The translations under genes and the position numbers were made by a program. Below, piece after piece: positions 1 through 11,478 of a stretch of DNA of 64,000 nucleotides. The notes beneath the pieces were generated by a model. It ran no database searches. It worked only from the letters and a program-made list of their open reading frames with translations, and was not told where the DNA came from. Source of the DNA: an uncultured Mailhella sp. (lineage in GTDB: Bacteria; Desulfobacterota; Desulfovibrionia; Desulfovibrionales; Desulfovibrionaceae); contig NZ_CALUYL010000014.1 in NCBI RefSeq assembly GCF_944324995.1, positions 1 to 64,000 of the forward strand. The letters are read 5' to 3'. Numbering within the stretch: the stretch's first letter is position 1; every line of letters starts with the position of its first letter.

Positions 1-710
1 TTGATGCTTCCTTTCGACCAGGTAAGGGATTTGGCAGAGATATAGGCTTCCGCCGCTTCTGAGACGGTGGGAAGTCTTTTGACGTGCCTGTGACTGCTAG
101 AGGTACTTTTTCGTGATTCCGAACTCGCAGGCTCGGAGGTTGCTCTGAACGACTTCGGAGCAGCCTCTGAGCGCGTGGTGGAATTCAGCATGGAGCTGAC
201 TTCCACCCGCAATACGGGAGTACTGGAGATTGCTTCCAGAGTTTTCTTTGCAGGTGCGTTTTTCTTTTCTCCTGTCTCCAATCCCGCCCCGGCTTCCTTC
301 ATGAATTTCGGCAGAGACAGAGTAAGAGCAGCAGGGGAAAGGTCTTCTTCACAGGCCGCAGTAAACCAGAACGTATCCAGCTTTCTCACGAATCCACTTA
401 AAAATTCAGCATGTTGCATAGAAGTACCGTGCACAAGCTGTATCCTTCCCGACTGAATCTCCTCCACCAGGGCAAAAAATGTCTGGGCAGCAACAGAGAG
501 CCGGACTGCCTTGGAGCGGGCAGTTCGGCTTTTCATACCATCCAAAGAGCGGCGGATTTCAGTTTTTCCTAAAAGAGAACGCAAGTGATTCTGCACAGTT
601 ATTCTAAAATACCTGATACCGCGATGATGAGAAAGGTAGGTCTTGTACTTCGAAAGGTACCGGGAGTGAGAAGCTGTTCCGGGGATATTCAGCGGCTCTA
701 AGTCGTTCAT
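1..710 (-). CDS. Tyrosine recombinase / phage-type integrase, N-terminal part (runs off left edge)
   Basis: This is an open frame of 236 codons from an ATG at 710 to the window edge. It probably encodes an integrase for site-specific insertion. Residues about 20-70 read as the N-terminal domain common in tRNA-targeting integrases, with RYFRITVQNHLRSLLG followed by an EIRRSL motif. A low-complexity Ser/Ala/Glu-rich linker follows, and near residue 220 the start of a core-binding domain (PTVSEAAEAYISAK). The catalytic Arg/His/Tyr domain lies outside the window. The gene starts 97 bases past the 3' end of tRNA-Ser and points away from it, the usual layout of an element integrated at a tRNA 3' end. 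The start is not preceded by a strong Shine-Dalgarno sequence. The family call is by motif only. Confidence 0.7.
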   Translation of the reverse strand, partial: MNDLEPLNIPGTASHSRYLSKYKTYLSHHRGIRYFRITVQNHLRSLLGKTEIRRSLDGMKSRTARSKAVRLSVAAQTFFALVEEIQSGRIQLVHGTSMQHAEFLSGFVRKLDTFWFTAACEEDLSPAALTLSLPKFMKEAGAGLETGEKKNAPAKKTLEAISSTPVLRVEVSSMLNSTTRSEAAPKSFRATSEPASSESRKSTSSSHRHVKRLPTVSEAAEAYISAKSLTWSKGSI

Positions 711-762
711 AGCTCGTACCTGAAACGTATCCAGAAGGTGTATCCAGTACGAACGAGCCGCG

Positions 763-797
763 ATTAAAAGAAAAACCCGCTGTAAAAACAGCGGGTT
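763..797 (-). terminator. Rho-independent terminator of tRNA-Ser
   Basis: Two perfect 10-base arms (774-783 and 788-797, AACCCGCTGT type) enclose a 4-base loop. On the minus strand they are followed by a T-rich tail. The hairpin lies 10 bases after the CCA end of the tRNA, so it most likely ends the tRNA transcript. Confidence 0.85.
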
Positions 798-806
798 GTA
801 AATATC

Positions 807-897
807 TGGCGGAGAGGAAGAGATTTGAACTCTTGGTACCTTTCGGGTACACACGATTTCCAATCGTGCTCCTTAAGCCGGGCTCGGAAACCTCTCC
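807..897 (-). tRNA. tRNA-Ser (anticodon GGA)
   Basis: A 91-nucleotide serine tRNA with an encoded CCA end. The acceptor arms GGAGAGG and CCTCTCC pair, the discriminator base is G, and CCA is at 809-807. The anticodon stem-loop GATTGGAAATC places GGA, which reads UCC/UCU. A long variable arm (TGTACCCGAAAGGTACC region) and a T-loop GTTCAAATC are visible, as expected for a class II tRNA. Its 3' end is a likely attB for the adjacent integrase. Confidence 0.96.
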
Positions 898-909
898 GCG
901 ACAGGAGTG

Positions 910-938
910 TTTCTAGTATAGATGCCCCCGGACGTCAA
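910..938 (-). promoter_or_regulatory. Sigma70-type promoter of tRNA-Ser
   Basis: On the minus strand a -35 TTGACG (938-933), a 17-base spacer and a -10 TAGAAA (915-910) lie 13 bases before the first tRNA base. Spacing and position fit a direct tRNA promoter. Confidence 0.6.
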
Positions 939-940
939 GC

Positions 941-968
941 AAAAAATTGGAAAATTCCAAATTTTTTT
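941..968 (-). terminator. AT-rich hairpin after icd
   Basis: The arms AAATTGGAA and TTCCAAATTT are flanked by A and T runs on both sides, immediately after the icd stop codon. It could end icd transcription, although the stem is AT-rich and weak. Confidence 0.45.
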
Positions 969-970
969 TC

Positions 971-2128
971 TCAACGGATGTTTTCCAGGAGAATTTCACC
1001 GAATTTTGAGCAGGAAACAGCCTGAGCTCCGGGCATTTCCGCGGCCAGATCGGGAGTGACAGTCTTATCGGCGATGGCCTTGAGAATGGCCTGCCTCACT
1101 TTGTCCGCGGCGGCGGCAAAGCCGAGATGTTCCAGCATGAGAGCGCCGGAGAGCAGAAGGCTTCCGGGATTGGCGATGTCCTTTCCCGCGGCGGTGGGAG
1201 CCGTGCCGTGCGTGGCTTCAAACAGCGCCAGCGTGTCGGACATGTTGACGCCGGGAGCCATGCCGAGGCCGCCGACCTGAGCCGCCAGCGCGTCGGAGAT
1301 GTAGTCGCCGTTCAGGTTGGGCAGTGCAAGAACGCTGTACTGTTCGGGGCGAAGCAGGGCTTCCTGGAACATGGCGTCGGCAATGCGATCTTTAATAATG
1401 ATCTTGCCCTTGCTGTTTTCCGGCGTGGCTTCCTTTTCGGGAATGGTGACGTCGCCGAATTCTTCTCTGGCGACTTCATATCCCCATGCGCGGAATCCGC
1501 CTTCGGTGAATTTCATGATATTGCCCTTATGTACCAGAGTGACGCTGGGAAGATGGTGATCCAGCGCGTACCGGATGGCGCGGCGGACAAGGCGCTTGGA
1601 GCAGAACGCCGACATGGGCTTGATGCCGATGGCGGACGCTTCGCGGATTTTTGCCCCGAACTCGGAACGCAGAAATGCGGCCAGCTTTTCCGCTTCGGCG
1701 GAACCGGCCTGATATTCGATGCCGGCATAAACGTCTTCGGTATTTTCACGGAAAATGACCATGTTGACGTTCTCAGGATGCTTGACGGGCGTGCTTATGC
1801 CTTCAAACCAGCTGACGGGGCGAATGCAGGCGTACAGATCAAAAGCCTGACGCATGGCCACGTTGAGACTGCGCATGCCGCCGCCCACGGGCGTGCCGAG
1901 CGGCCCTTTGATGGCGACGGACGCCGTTTTCAGCGTGTCGAGGGTTTCCTGAGGAAGGGGAGAGCCGGTCAGACGCGTGGCTTTTTCACCGGCCAGAAGT
2001 TCCACCCATTCCAGTTCTTCTTCGCCGTCCGTGGCGGCCTGCATGGCGGCGTCCAGAACGGGCCGGGTCACCTTCCATATTTCAGGGCCTATGCCGTCGC
2101 CTTCAATCCAATAAACAGTGTGTTTCAT
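971..2128 (-). CDS. icd: Isocitrate dehydrogenase (NADP-type)
   Basis: Oxidative decarboxylation of isocitrate to 2-oxoglutarate in the cytoplasm (TCA segment, glutamate precursor). The 385-residue protein has the family layout: N-terminal WIEGDGIGPEIW, the basic substrate-loop region around RPVSWFEG with NMVIFRENTEDVYAGIEY, the Lys region HKGNIMKFTEGGF, and the metal/cofactor segment LNGDYISDALAAQVGG with the C-terminal HGTAPTAAGKDIANP. The start ATG at 2128 was chosen because AGGAAGG sits 7 bases before it and the family N-terminus begins there; a longer frame upstream adds 46 unrelated residues. The ribosome-binding site overlaps the stop of mutY, so the two are probably co-transcribed. 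Cofactor choice (NADP over NAD) is from family resemblance. Confidence 0.93.
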   Translation of the reverse strand: MKHTVYWIEGDGIGPEIWKVTRPVLDAAMQAATDGEEELEWVELLAGEKATRLTGSPLPQETLDTLKTASVAIKGPLGTPVGGGMRSLNVAMRQAFDLYACIRPVSWFEGISTPVKHPENVNMVIFRENTEDVYAGIEYQAGSAEAEKLAAFLRSEFGAKIREASAIGIKPMSAFCSKRLVRRAIRYALDHHLPSVTLVHKGNIMKFTEGGFRAWGYEVAREEFGDVTIPEKEATPENSKGKIIIKDRIADAMFQEALLRPEQYSVLALPNLNGDYISDALAAQVGGLGMAPGVNMSDTLALFEATHGTAPTAAGKDIANPGSLLLSGALMLEHLGFAAAADKVRQAILKAIADKTVTPDLAAEMPGAQAVSCSKFGEILLENIR

Positions 2129-2138
2129 AGTAGCCTTC

Positions 2139-3263
2139 CTACAGGGAGAGTTGTTCCGCCTTAGCGCGGGTTTTCCTGAGAAAATAGCGTTCCGCCATTT
2201 TCCGATGATGTGCGGGCATGGCGAGATCTTCCGTTTTGTTCCAGGGAACAAAACGGTGGGGAACATCGTCGAGTCTCGCGGAAATTTCGTTCATGGTCAG
2301 CGGGGGATCGGCGGCAATGCGAAAAAAGTGGGCGGTGAGTCTGTGATTGGTGTAGCCGTGCTGAACCTGCCCGAGAGGAGCAATGATTTCCACCGGAATG
2401 CCCATTTCTGCCAGCGTCCGTATGACCGCTTCCTGCGGTGAGCCGGAAGAGACCTCTGTTCCTGGGAATTCCCACATGTTGCCCCAGAGGCCCTCGGGAC
2501 GGCGACGAAGCAGCAGAACCTGACCTTCCACAATGAGAATGCCGTGCGCTGAAGTGACGGGAATGGTGCGGGCTTTTGCCTCGGCAACAGGCCGTTCCTT
2601 TTCCACGCCCAGTTTGTGCGCCGAGCACCAGGAGACGAGGGGACACTGCAGGCATCGCGGAGACTTGCCGCAGACCAGAGCACCGAGCTCCATGAGCGCC
2701 TGATTGTAGGCGCGGGCCTGACCGTGAGGCAGAAAACGCTGAGCTTCCTGACGAATGAGCGCGGCAGCCGGATTTTTTTTGACGGGAGAGTCGATGTTCA
2801 TGAGGCGGGAAAAGACTCGCTCGACGTTGGCGTCGATGGATACCATGTCCTGCTCGTAGGCAATGCCGAGAATGGCGGCCACGGTATAGTCGCCAAGTCC
2901 GGGAAGAGAGGAGAGCGCCTTCTGGGAGTCGGGAACGGTGCCGCCGTGGCGTTCAAGCATGATTTTTGCGGCCTGATGGAGAAAGCGCGCGCGGCGATAG
3001 TAACCGAGACCTTCCCAGTAGCGGAGTATTTCTTCTTCCGGGGCATCGGCCACGGAGCGGACGTCGGGAAAGCGGTTCATCCAGCGTTGAAAATAGGCAA
3101 CGCCGCGTTCCATCTGGGTCTGCTGAAGCATGACTTCGGATATCCAGACTTCATAGGGAGTGTAATGCACTCTCCAAGGCAGCGGACGCTTGTGGAGGGC
3201 GAACCAGGCAAGCAGGGCGTCGGTGATTTTTGTAACGTCATTCTGGGGGAATACGGAAAACAT
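2139..3263 (-). CDS. mutY: A/G-specific adenine glycosylase MutY
   Basis: Base-excision repair enzyme removing adenine opposite 8-oxoguanine. The 374-residue protein shows the catalytic Glu segment SEVMLQQTQ (about residue 40), the helix-hairpin-helix LPGLGDYTV (about 120), and the catalytic Asp in SIDANVERV (about 145). An iron-sulfur motif follows, then a C-terminal NUDIX-like 8-oxoG recognition domain (ILIVEGQVLLLRRRPEGLW and WEFPGTEV). The Fe-S motif reads CGKSPRCLQCPLVSWC, giving Cys spacing 5-2-5 where 6-2-5 is usual. The ATG at 3263 starts the conserved region, but its Shine-Dalgarno is poor, so the exact start is uncertain. It precedes icd by 10 bases. Confidence 0.93.
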   Translation of the reverse strand: MFSVFPQNDVTKITDALLAWFALHKRPLPWRVHYTPYEVWISEVMLQQTQMERGVAYFQRWMNRFPDVRSVADAPEEEILRYWEGLGYYRRARFLHQAAKIMLERHGGTVPDSQKALSSLPGLGDYTVAAILGIAYEQDMVSIDANVERVFSRLMNIDSPVKKNPAAALIRQEAQRFLPHGQARAYNQALMELGALVCGKSPRCLQCPLVSWCSAHKLGVEKERPVAEAKARTIPVTSAHGILIVEGQVLLLRRRPEGLWGNMWEFPGTEVSSGSPQEAVIRTLAEMGIPVEIIAPLGQVQHGYTNHRLTAHFFRIAADPPLTMNEISARLDDVPHRFVPWNKTEDLAMPAHHRKMAERYFLRKTRAKAEQLSL

Positions 3264-3539
3264 CGAGGCAGTATATACGGCAACGATGGTGCTTACAAGA
3301 CAAAGGCAGGCTGTTTTTAAAGAAAAATTGAGGGGAGAGCACGTTGATCGGAAAGGGAGATGAAGGGCGTGGCGCATGCGACGATTTTTTCAGGAAAAGA
3401 ATCAGGTTATGGACTCCAAAAGTCTTGATGCCGGAGTCGGTGATTGCTTTTTGCGATGTAGTGATTCATACTGAACGCAATACAGATGATTTCCGCGCTG
3501 GATGCGGGCGGAAATAGTTGTCCTACTGAGAGGATTCTT

Positions 3540-4730
3540 ATGAATTTTGTGTTTATTTCTCCACAGTTTCCCCAGTCGTACTGGAACTTCTGCGATCGGC
3601 TGAAGGCTCGCGGCGTCAATGTTCTCGGCATAGGGGACACGCCTTATGACGAGCTGTCCGGCGAGCTTCGCGGCTGTCTTACGGAATATTACCGGGTGGA
3701 CTCTCTGGAAGATTACGACCAGGTTTACAGAGCCATGGCGTTTCTTACGTTCAAGCACGGCCGCATAGACTGGGTGGAAAGCAATAATGAGTACTGGCTC
3801 AGTCAGGACGCGCGTCTGCGTGACGATTTCAATATCAAAACCGGCATGAGCGTGGCGGAGGTCGCCAACGTGCGTCGCAAGTCGGCCATGAAGAAGTTTT
3901 ATCAGGATGCCGGAGTGCCTGCGGCGCGCTGGCATCTTATCGGCGATCTGGAGAGCGGCAAGGCTTTTGCGCATGAAGTGGGCTATCCGGTGTTCGTCAA
4001 GCCCGACGGAGGTATGGGAGCTTCCGGCAGCTACAAGATTTCCAGCGATGAAGAGATGGAACGCTTTTATGCGGGCAAGGAAAATGTTCCTTATATCATG
4101 GAGGAATATCTCTGCGGAGACATCTGGTCCTACGACGGCGTTTCCGATTCCAAGGCCAATGTGATTTTTGAAACCTGCACATCGTGGCCGCCGTCCATTG
4201 CGGATATCGTGAACAACAAGGATCATCTGGCCTACTACACTGCGAGCAATCTGCCCGACGATCTCAAAGAAGTCGGCCGCAATACGATCAAGGCGTTCAA
4301 TGTGCGCAGTCGATTCTTCCATCTGGAGTTCTTCAGACTCAGGGAGGACAAGCCCGGTCTTGCCCGCAAGGGCGAGCTGGTGGCTCTGGAGGTGAACATG
4401 CGCCCCGCCGGAGGATGGACGCCTGACATGTTCAACTACGCCAACAGTGTGGACGTCTATTCCATATGGGCCGACATGGTCACGCACGACAAGACTTTTG
4501 TTGATCTCGACCGGCAGAAGTTTTTTGCCGTCTATGCCGGCAGACGCAACGGCAAGCCCTATGTGCATACGCCCGAGGAAATTCGTTCGCGTTACGCCGG
4601 ACGCATCGTCATGGATCTGGACATTCCCGACGCCATTTCCGGGGCCATGGGGAATCATCAGTGGACGGCCATTCTCGATACGGCCGAGCAGAAGGATGAA
4701 TTCATTCACTTTGTGCAGGAGACGTACTGA
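3540..4730 (+). CDS. ATP-grasp domain ligase of unknown substrate
   Basis: A 396-residue ATP-grasp enzyme, which would activate a carboxylate as acyl-phosphate and couple it to an amine or other nucleophile. The N-terminal third is a Rossmann-like pre-grasp domain (FVFISPQFPQSYWNFCDRL). The ATP-binding lysine lies in YPVFVKPDGGMGASGSYK (about residues 150-168), followed by the hinge YIMEEYLCGDIW. The metal-binding region is VALEVNMRPAGGW (about 300), where Glu and Asn are the expected Mg ligands. The start ATG at 3540 follows GAGAGG. The stop codon overlaps the next start by one base (TGATG), so the hydrolase downstream is translationally coupled. I cannot name the substrate; it is not recognisable as PurK, CarB or D-Ala ligase. 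Confidence 0.85.
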   Translation: MNFVFISPQFPQSYWNFCDRLKARGVNVLGIGDTPYDELSGELRGCLTEYYRVDSLEDYDQVYRAMAFLTFKHGRIDWVESNNEYWLSQDARLRDDFNIKTGMSVAEVANVRRKSAMKKFYQDAGVPAARWHLIGDLESGKAFAHEVGYPVFVKPDGGMGASGSYKISSDEEMERFYAGKENVPYIMEEYLCGDIWSYDGVSDSKANVIFETCTSWPPSIADIVNNKDHLAYYTASNLPDDLKEVGRNTIKAFNVRSRFFHLEFFRLREDKPGLARKGELVALEVNMRPAGGWTPDMFNYANSVDVYSIWADMVTHDKTFVDLDRQKFFAVYAGRRNGKPYVHTPEEIRSRYAGRIVMDLDIPDAISGAMGNHQWTAILDTAEQKDEFIHFVQETY

Positions 4731-5467
4731 TGGAGTATCAGCGTCACAGCCAGTACAGCCGGGTTCTCGACCGGGAGCTGCCGTTTCTTGTCTTCGGCCA
4801 CACGGGCAAGCCTGTGATGGTGTTTCCTACGCAAAACGGCCGGTGTACGGATTTTAACGACTTTCAGATGCCGGAAACTGTGGCCGAGCATATCCAGGCC
4901 GGTCGCATTCAGCTGTTCTGTGTCGATTCCATTGATGAAGAAACCTGGTCGGACAAAAACGGCGACAAGGGACGTCGCGCATGGCTTCAGGAGCAGTGGT
5001 TCCGCTACTGCACCGAGGAGTTCACGCCGCTCATGCTGCAGATGAACGGAACCAGGCAGGCCCCGCTGACGGCTGGATGCAGCATGGGAGCAACGCATGC
5101 GCTGAACACGTTTCTGCGGCGGCCCGATTTGTTTGACGGCGTCATTGCTCTGAGCGGAGCCTACGATGCCCGATATTTCTTCGGCGACTACATGGACTCC
5201 AACCTCTACAACAACTCCATAGTTGATTACATGAGAGGTTTTCCCCTGGATCATTCCTATATTCCCATGTTCAATACCCGGAGCATATACATATGCACGG
5301 GGCAGGGTGCCTGGGAAGATGAAATGATACGCACCACAGGCATGCTGAAGGCGATTTTTGAAGAAAAGGGCATCCGCGCCTTTTTTGACTTCTGGGGACA
5401 CGATGTGGACCATGACTGGCCCTGGTGGAGAAAACAGTTCCCTTATTTTCTCAATAAGATTCTTTAA
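4730..5467 (+). CDS. Alpha/beta hydrolase, esterase-D-like
   Basis: A 245-residue cytoplasmic hydrolase with no signal peptide. The nucleophile elbow is GCSMGA (about residue 115) and the terminal segment FWGHDVDHDWPWWRKQFPYF carries candidate acid and His catalytic residues. The layout resembles the esterase D/enterochelin esterase group. It starts on the last base of the ATP-grasp stop codon and is followed at once by a terminator, so the two genes form a closed two-gene unit. The tight coupling suggests that ligase and hydrolase act on the same compound or in consecutive steps; this is inference. Confidence 0.85.
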   Translation: MEYQRHSQYSRVLDRELPFLVFGHTGKPVMVFPTQNGRCTDFNDFQMPETVAEHIQAGRIQLFCVDSIDEETWSDKNGDKGRRAWLQEQWFRYCTEEFTPLMLQMNGTRQAPLTAGCSMGATHALNTFLRRPDLFDGVIALSGAYDARYFFGDYMDSNLYNNSIVDYMRGFPLDHSYIPMFNTRSIYICTGQGAWEDEMIRTTGMLKAIFEEKGIRAFFDFWGHDVDHDWPWWRKQFPYFLNKIL

Positions 5468-5485
5468 AAGCAGGCATCATTCTTG

Positions 5486-5521
5486 AAAAATATACGGGGG
5501 AGTTCCCTCGTATATTTTTTT
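5486..5521 (+). terminator. Terminator of the ATP-grasp/hydrolase unit
   Basis: A long near-perfect stem (AAAAATATACG and CGTATATTTTT arms with GGG/CCC at the tip) ends in a T run. It begins 19 bases after the hydrolase stop codon. The symmetry of the A/T flanks means it could work in both directions. Confidence 0.85.
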
Positions 5522-5770
5522 AATAGATACGTTGCACAAAAGTCGAAGTCAGAGGGGGTGCCGGTCAGAAGGACTTTTGCCTTTTGAAGACCCGTCAGAT
5601 TCAATCGGTCGGCGTCAGGCGGGCAAGGCGATTCCGCATGAAAACAGCAAGACCTGTCTCAGGGCTTGCCCTCCATCATTCGGCTGGGCGGTTCGTCGTC
5701 TGCGTGTACGAAGCTTGCCCGGAGAATCCCCCCTCCTTTGAGCGTGACGCCTGATGACGTCGGAGAAGAG
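5522..5770. other. Intergenic, no gene seen
   Basis: About 250 bases between the terminator and the convergent SUFU gene. A 69-codon plus-strand frame exists but has no family likeness and no ribosome-binding site. No clear terminator for the SUFU gene was found. Confidence 0.5.
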
Positions 5771-6661
5771 CTACTTTCTGCCTTTGAAAAAAGACATGGC
5801 CTGCCGCACGAGATTTGAAGCCTGTCTGGTCAGTCCGCCGTCGGCGGCAAGCGATTCCTTGAGGGCAATGCGTTCTTCCGGGGACAGGGCGTCCATGTGC
5901 CTGGTGAGTTCATGGCGCTTGCTGTCTTCCATGGCCTGAAAGTTCTTGACGAGTTCAGCCCTGCGTTTTGCCATGACGGCGACATTGGGGCGATCCGGCG
6001 TCACCACGCGGGGGAGGTTGTAGCGGATGAATTCATCAATCAGAGCGACGGGACTTTGTTCGGCAACGAGTGTCAGCTCTTCCGCGTACAGGGGGATGAC
6101 CTCATAAAACGTGACGGCTTCACCGTCGTTGAGACGGCATTGCCCTTCGCGATCGTTCATGCCCGTCAGCATGGCGGCGCAAAGTCCGGTATTGTCGGCA
6201 AAAGGGAGCCCCTGCGAAAAACTGAAGGTATGTCCCCAGGCGTTGTAACTTTGGGTCGTTTCAGGCAGGGATGCAATATTCATCAGCAGGCGAACCGGCC
6301 AGGCGTCCCGCTCTTCGCCGGACTGCACGTTCCAGTCGGCAGGCAGGCGTATCAGATATTCGGCCCTGGGCGGAAGTTCGCTGTCTTTGGGAACGCTCAT
6401 GGGGCGAGCTCCGGCACCGATGGTGAGAAGGATGGTTTCTTCTCCTGCGGAAGGGGAGGTTTGAGCGGAAAAGAGCCTGCCGATATGTTTCCGACTGGGA
6501 GGAGTGAGGGCCAGAATGTCGAGCGCGCCGCCCGAGGGCAGTTGGGCCTGCCCTATGCCGGAGATGGCTCCGAAATGCTTCTGCACATGCGCCATGAGAA
6601 GGTTGCGGTCGGCATTGCCGTACATGGAAGGCGTCGAGGACGTTGTTACCTCGCAGGACAT
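5771..6661 (-). CDS. Suppressor-of-fused (SUFU) domain protein
   Basis: A 296-residue protein whose central part matches the bacterial SUFU family: WPVRLLMNIASLP, the tryptophan-bearing WGHTFSFSQGLPFADNTGLCAA, and FYEVIPLYAEE (about residues 115-215). In bacteria this domain is frequent in polymorphic-toxin immunity proteins and in uncharacterised stand-alone proteins. The C-terminal 80 residues are charged and helical (AKRRAELVKNFQAMEDSKRHEL). The start at 6661 follows AGGAG by 6 bases; the upstream extension of the frame crosses the rubrerythrin terminator and was discarded. No toxin gene lies beside it, so an immunity role is not supported here. Confidence 0.72.
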   Translation of the reverse strand: MSCEVTTSSTPSMYGNADRNLLMAHVQKHFGAISGIGQAQLPSGGALDILALTPPSRKHIGRLFSAQTSPSAGEETILLTIGAGARPMSVPKDSELPPRAEYLIRLPADWNVQSGEERDAWPVRLLMNIASLPETTQSYNAWGHTFSFSQGLPFADNTGLCAAMLTGMNDREGQCRLNDGEAVTFYEVIPLYAEELTLVAEQSPVALIDEFIRYNLPRVVTPDRPNVAVMAKRRAELVKNFQAMEDSKRHELTRHMDALSPEERIALKESLAADGGLTRQASNLVRQAMSFFKGRK

Positions 6662-6825
6662 ACAAAGCTCCTGACAGGTTTCTCCGACAAACGGAGAACT
6701 CGGAAAAGGTTTAGAAAAATCGGCGTTCCCTGGCCGGTTCCGCTGTTTTGCCTGCCGCAGCAAAAAACGGGATTCCCGCATTGTGCGGGAATGTTCTTCT
6801 TGGATAGCGAAAAGTTGAAAAAAAA

Positions 6826-6850
6826 GATACCCCGTCGATGACGGGGTATC
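6826..6850 (-). terminator. Rubrerythrin terminator
   Basis: Perfect 11-base arms (GATACCCCGTC / GACGGGGTATC) with a 3-base loop. The minus strand carries an eight-T tail right after. It lies 82 bases past the rubrerythrin stop. Confidence 0.88.
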
Positions 6851-6931
6851 TTTCAAGCAACACTAAAACTTTTCAGACGCTTCAGGAAAACTGTGCGGTG
6901 AGGGATCCCGCCCGGAAGCGTCTGAAGCGCA

Positions 6932-7477
6932 TTAGAAGTAGCGCTTCAGCAGACCGGCGAAACCGGCACCGTGGCGAGCTTCGTCCTTGGCCATTTCATG
7001 CACGGTGTCGTGGATGGCGTCATAGCCCTTGGCCTTGGCCTTGCGGGCGGTTTCCATCTTACCGGCGCAGGCACCGGCTTCAGCTTCAGCGCGCATCTTC
7101 ACGTTGGTCTTGGTGCAGGGCACGAGCACTTCGCCGAGCAGTTCGGCGAACTTGGCAGCGTGTTCGGCTTCTTCAAAGGCATAGCGCTTGAAGGCGTCGG
7201 CGATTTCAGGATAGCCTTCACGTTCGGCCTGACGGCTCATGGCAAGATACATGCCCACTTCGGTGCATTCGCCGGTGAAGTTGGCGCGCAGTTCTTCCAT
7301 GATGTCGGCGTCTTCAACCTTGCCGTCGCCGACATGGTGTTCGGTCACGAAGCCGGCGTTGCCTTCTTCCACACGGAACTTGGAGCCGGGAGCGCCGCAC
7401 TGGGGGCACACGAAATCTTCGGGAAGGCTTTCAGCTTCAACGGTATAGCCGCAGATGGGGCAAACAAACTTTTTCAT
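6932..7477 (-). CDS. Rubrerythrin with N-terminal rubredoxin domain (reverse type)
   Basis: A 181-residue peroxide-scavenging di-iron protein. The rubredoxin iron site is at the N-terminus (Cys 6, 9, 24, 27 in CPIC and CPQC), followed by a ferritin-like four-helix domain with [19 protein letters not shown] and DEARHGAGF providing the Glu/His ligands. Classical rubrerythrin has the rubredoxin domain at the C-terminus, so this is the reverse-order class. AGGAG lies 9 bases before the ATG. The gene stands alone with its own terminator. The family reduces H2O2 in strict anaerobes; the electron donor cannot be told from sequence. Confidence 0.93.
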   Translation of the reverse strand: MKKFVCPICGYTVEAESLPEDFVCPQCGAPGSKFRVEEGNAGFVTEHHVGDGKVEDADIMEELRANFTGECTEVGMYLAMSRQAEREGYPEIADAFKRYAFEEAEHAAKFAELLGEVLVPCTKTNVKMRAEAEAGACAGKMETARKAKAKGYDAIHDTVHEMAKDEARHGAGFAGLLKRYF

Positions 7478-7497
7478 TGTATTATTCTCCTGATGGA

Positions 7498-7535
7498 TGC
7501 CGCAACGATGGAATCGTGCAACGTATGTTGCGGCA
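7498..7535 (-). promoter_or_regulatory. Inverted repeat in rubrerythrin 5' leader
   Basis: TGCCGCAAC (7498-7506) and GTTGCGGCA (7527-7535) are perfect complements separated by 20 bases. They begin about 20 bases upstream of the start codon, just beyond the ribosome-binding site. This may be an mRNA stem or an operator; neither is demonstrated. Confidence 0.4.
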
Positions 7536-7573
7536 AAGAAACGCGGACGTTTTCTTTAAGCCGCAACGAGAAA

Positions 7574-7602
7574 GGGGGCGGAAAGAAGTTCTTTCCGCCC
7601 CA
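7574..7602 (-). terminator. PFOR terminator
   Basis: GGGGCGGAAAGA and TCTTTCCGCCCC form a 12-base stem 13 bases past the PFOR stop. The T tail on the minus strand is short (CTTTCTC), so efficiency may be modest. Confidence 0.7.
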
Positions 7603-7614
7603 AGCGGAATCAGT

Positions 7615-11265
<3,651 letters not shown>

Positions 11266-11284
11266 AACGGGAGAAAAGTAATAC

Positions 11285-11321
11285 TGTTTGAGTAAACAAT
11301 CAACCGTTTTCCCTTTGCCAA
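11285..11321 (-). promoter_or_regulatory. Candidate PFOR promoter with overlapping palindrome
   Basis: On the minus strand, TTGGCA (11321-11316), a 17-base spacer and TGTTTA (11298-11293) could be -35 and -10. The -10 lies inside the perfect palindrome TGTTT-N4-AAACA (11285-11298), a natural spot for a repressor. The -10 is a weak match, so this is a proposal. Confidence 0.4.
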
Positions 11322-11478
11322 CATATCAAAAAACTCATTTTTCGTAAAGATGGGGAGCGAAGGGGGCGAAGTAAAAAAGAAGATTATCATTTACCGGCGA
11401 CGGGGAATGGGGGAAGATTCCAGAGACTGCTCTCAGAGGCGGAAATTTCGGCGCGCCTTGTCGCGCAAGGGGGAAACT

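Noticed and set aside
604-852. Short minus-strand frame overlapping tRNA-Ser and its terminator
   Set aside because: It runs through the tRNA, and the integrase frame in another phase explains the coding signal.
3402-4709. Minus-strand open frame of 435 codons opposite the ATP-grasp gene
   Set aside because: The plus-strand frame has ATP-grasp motifs, a ribosome-binding site and coupling to the next gene; the antisense frame has none.
11288-11303. FNR-like site TTGA-N8-TCAA upstream of PFOR
   Set aside because: The half-site spacing is two bases too wide for an FNR box; the overlapping TGTTT-N4-AAACA palindrome is a better candidate operator.
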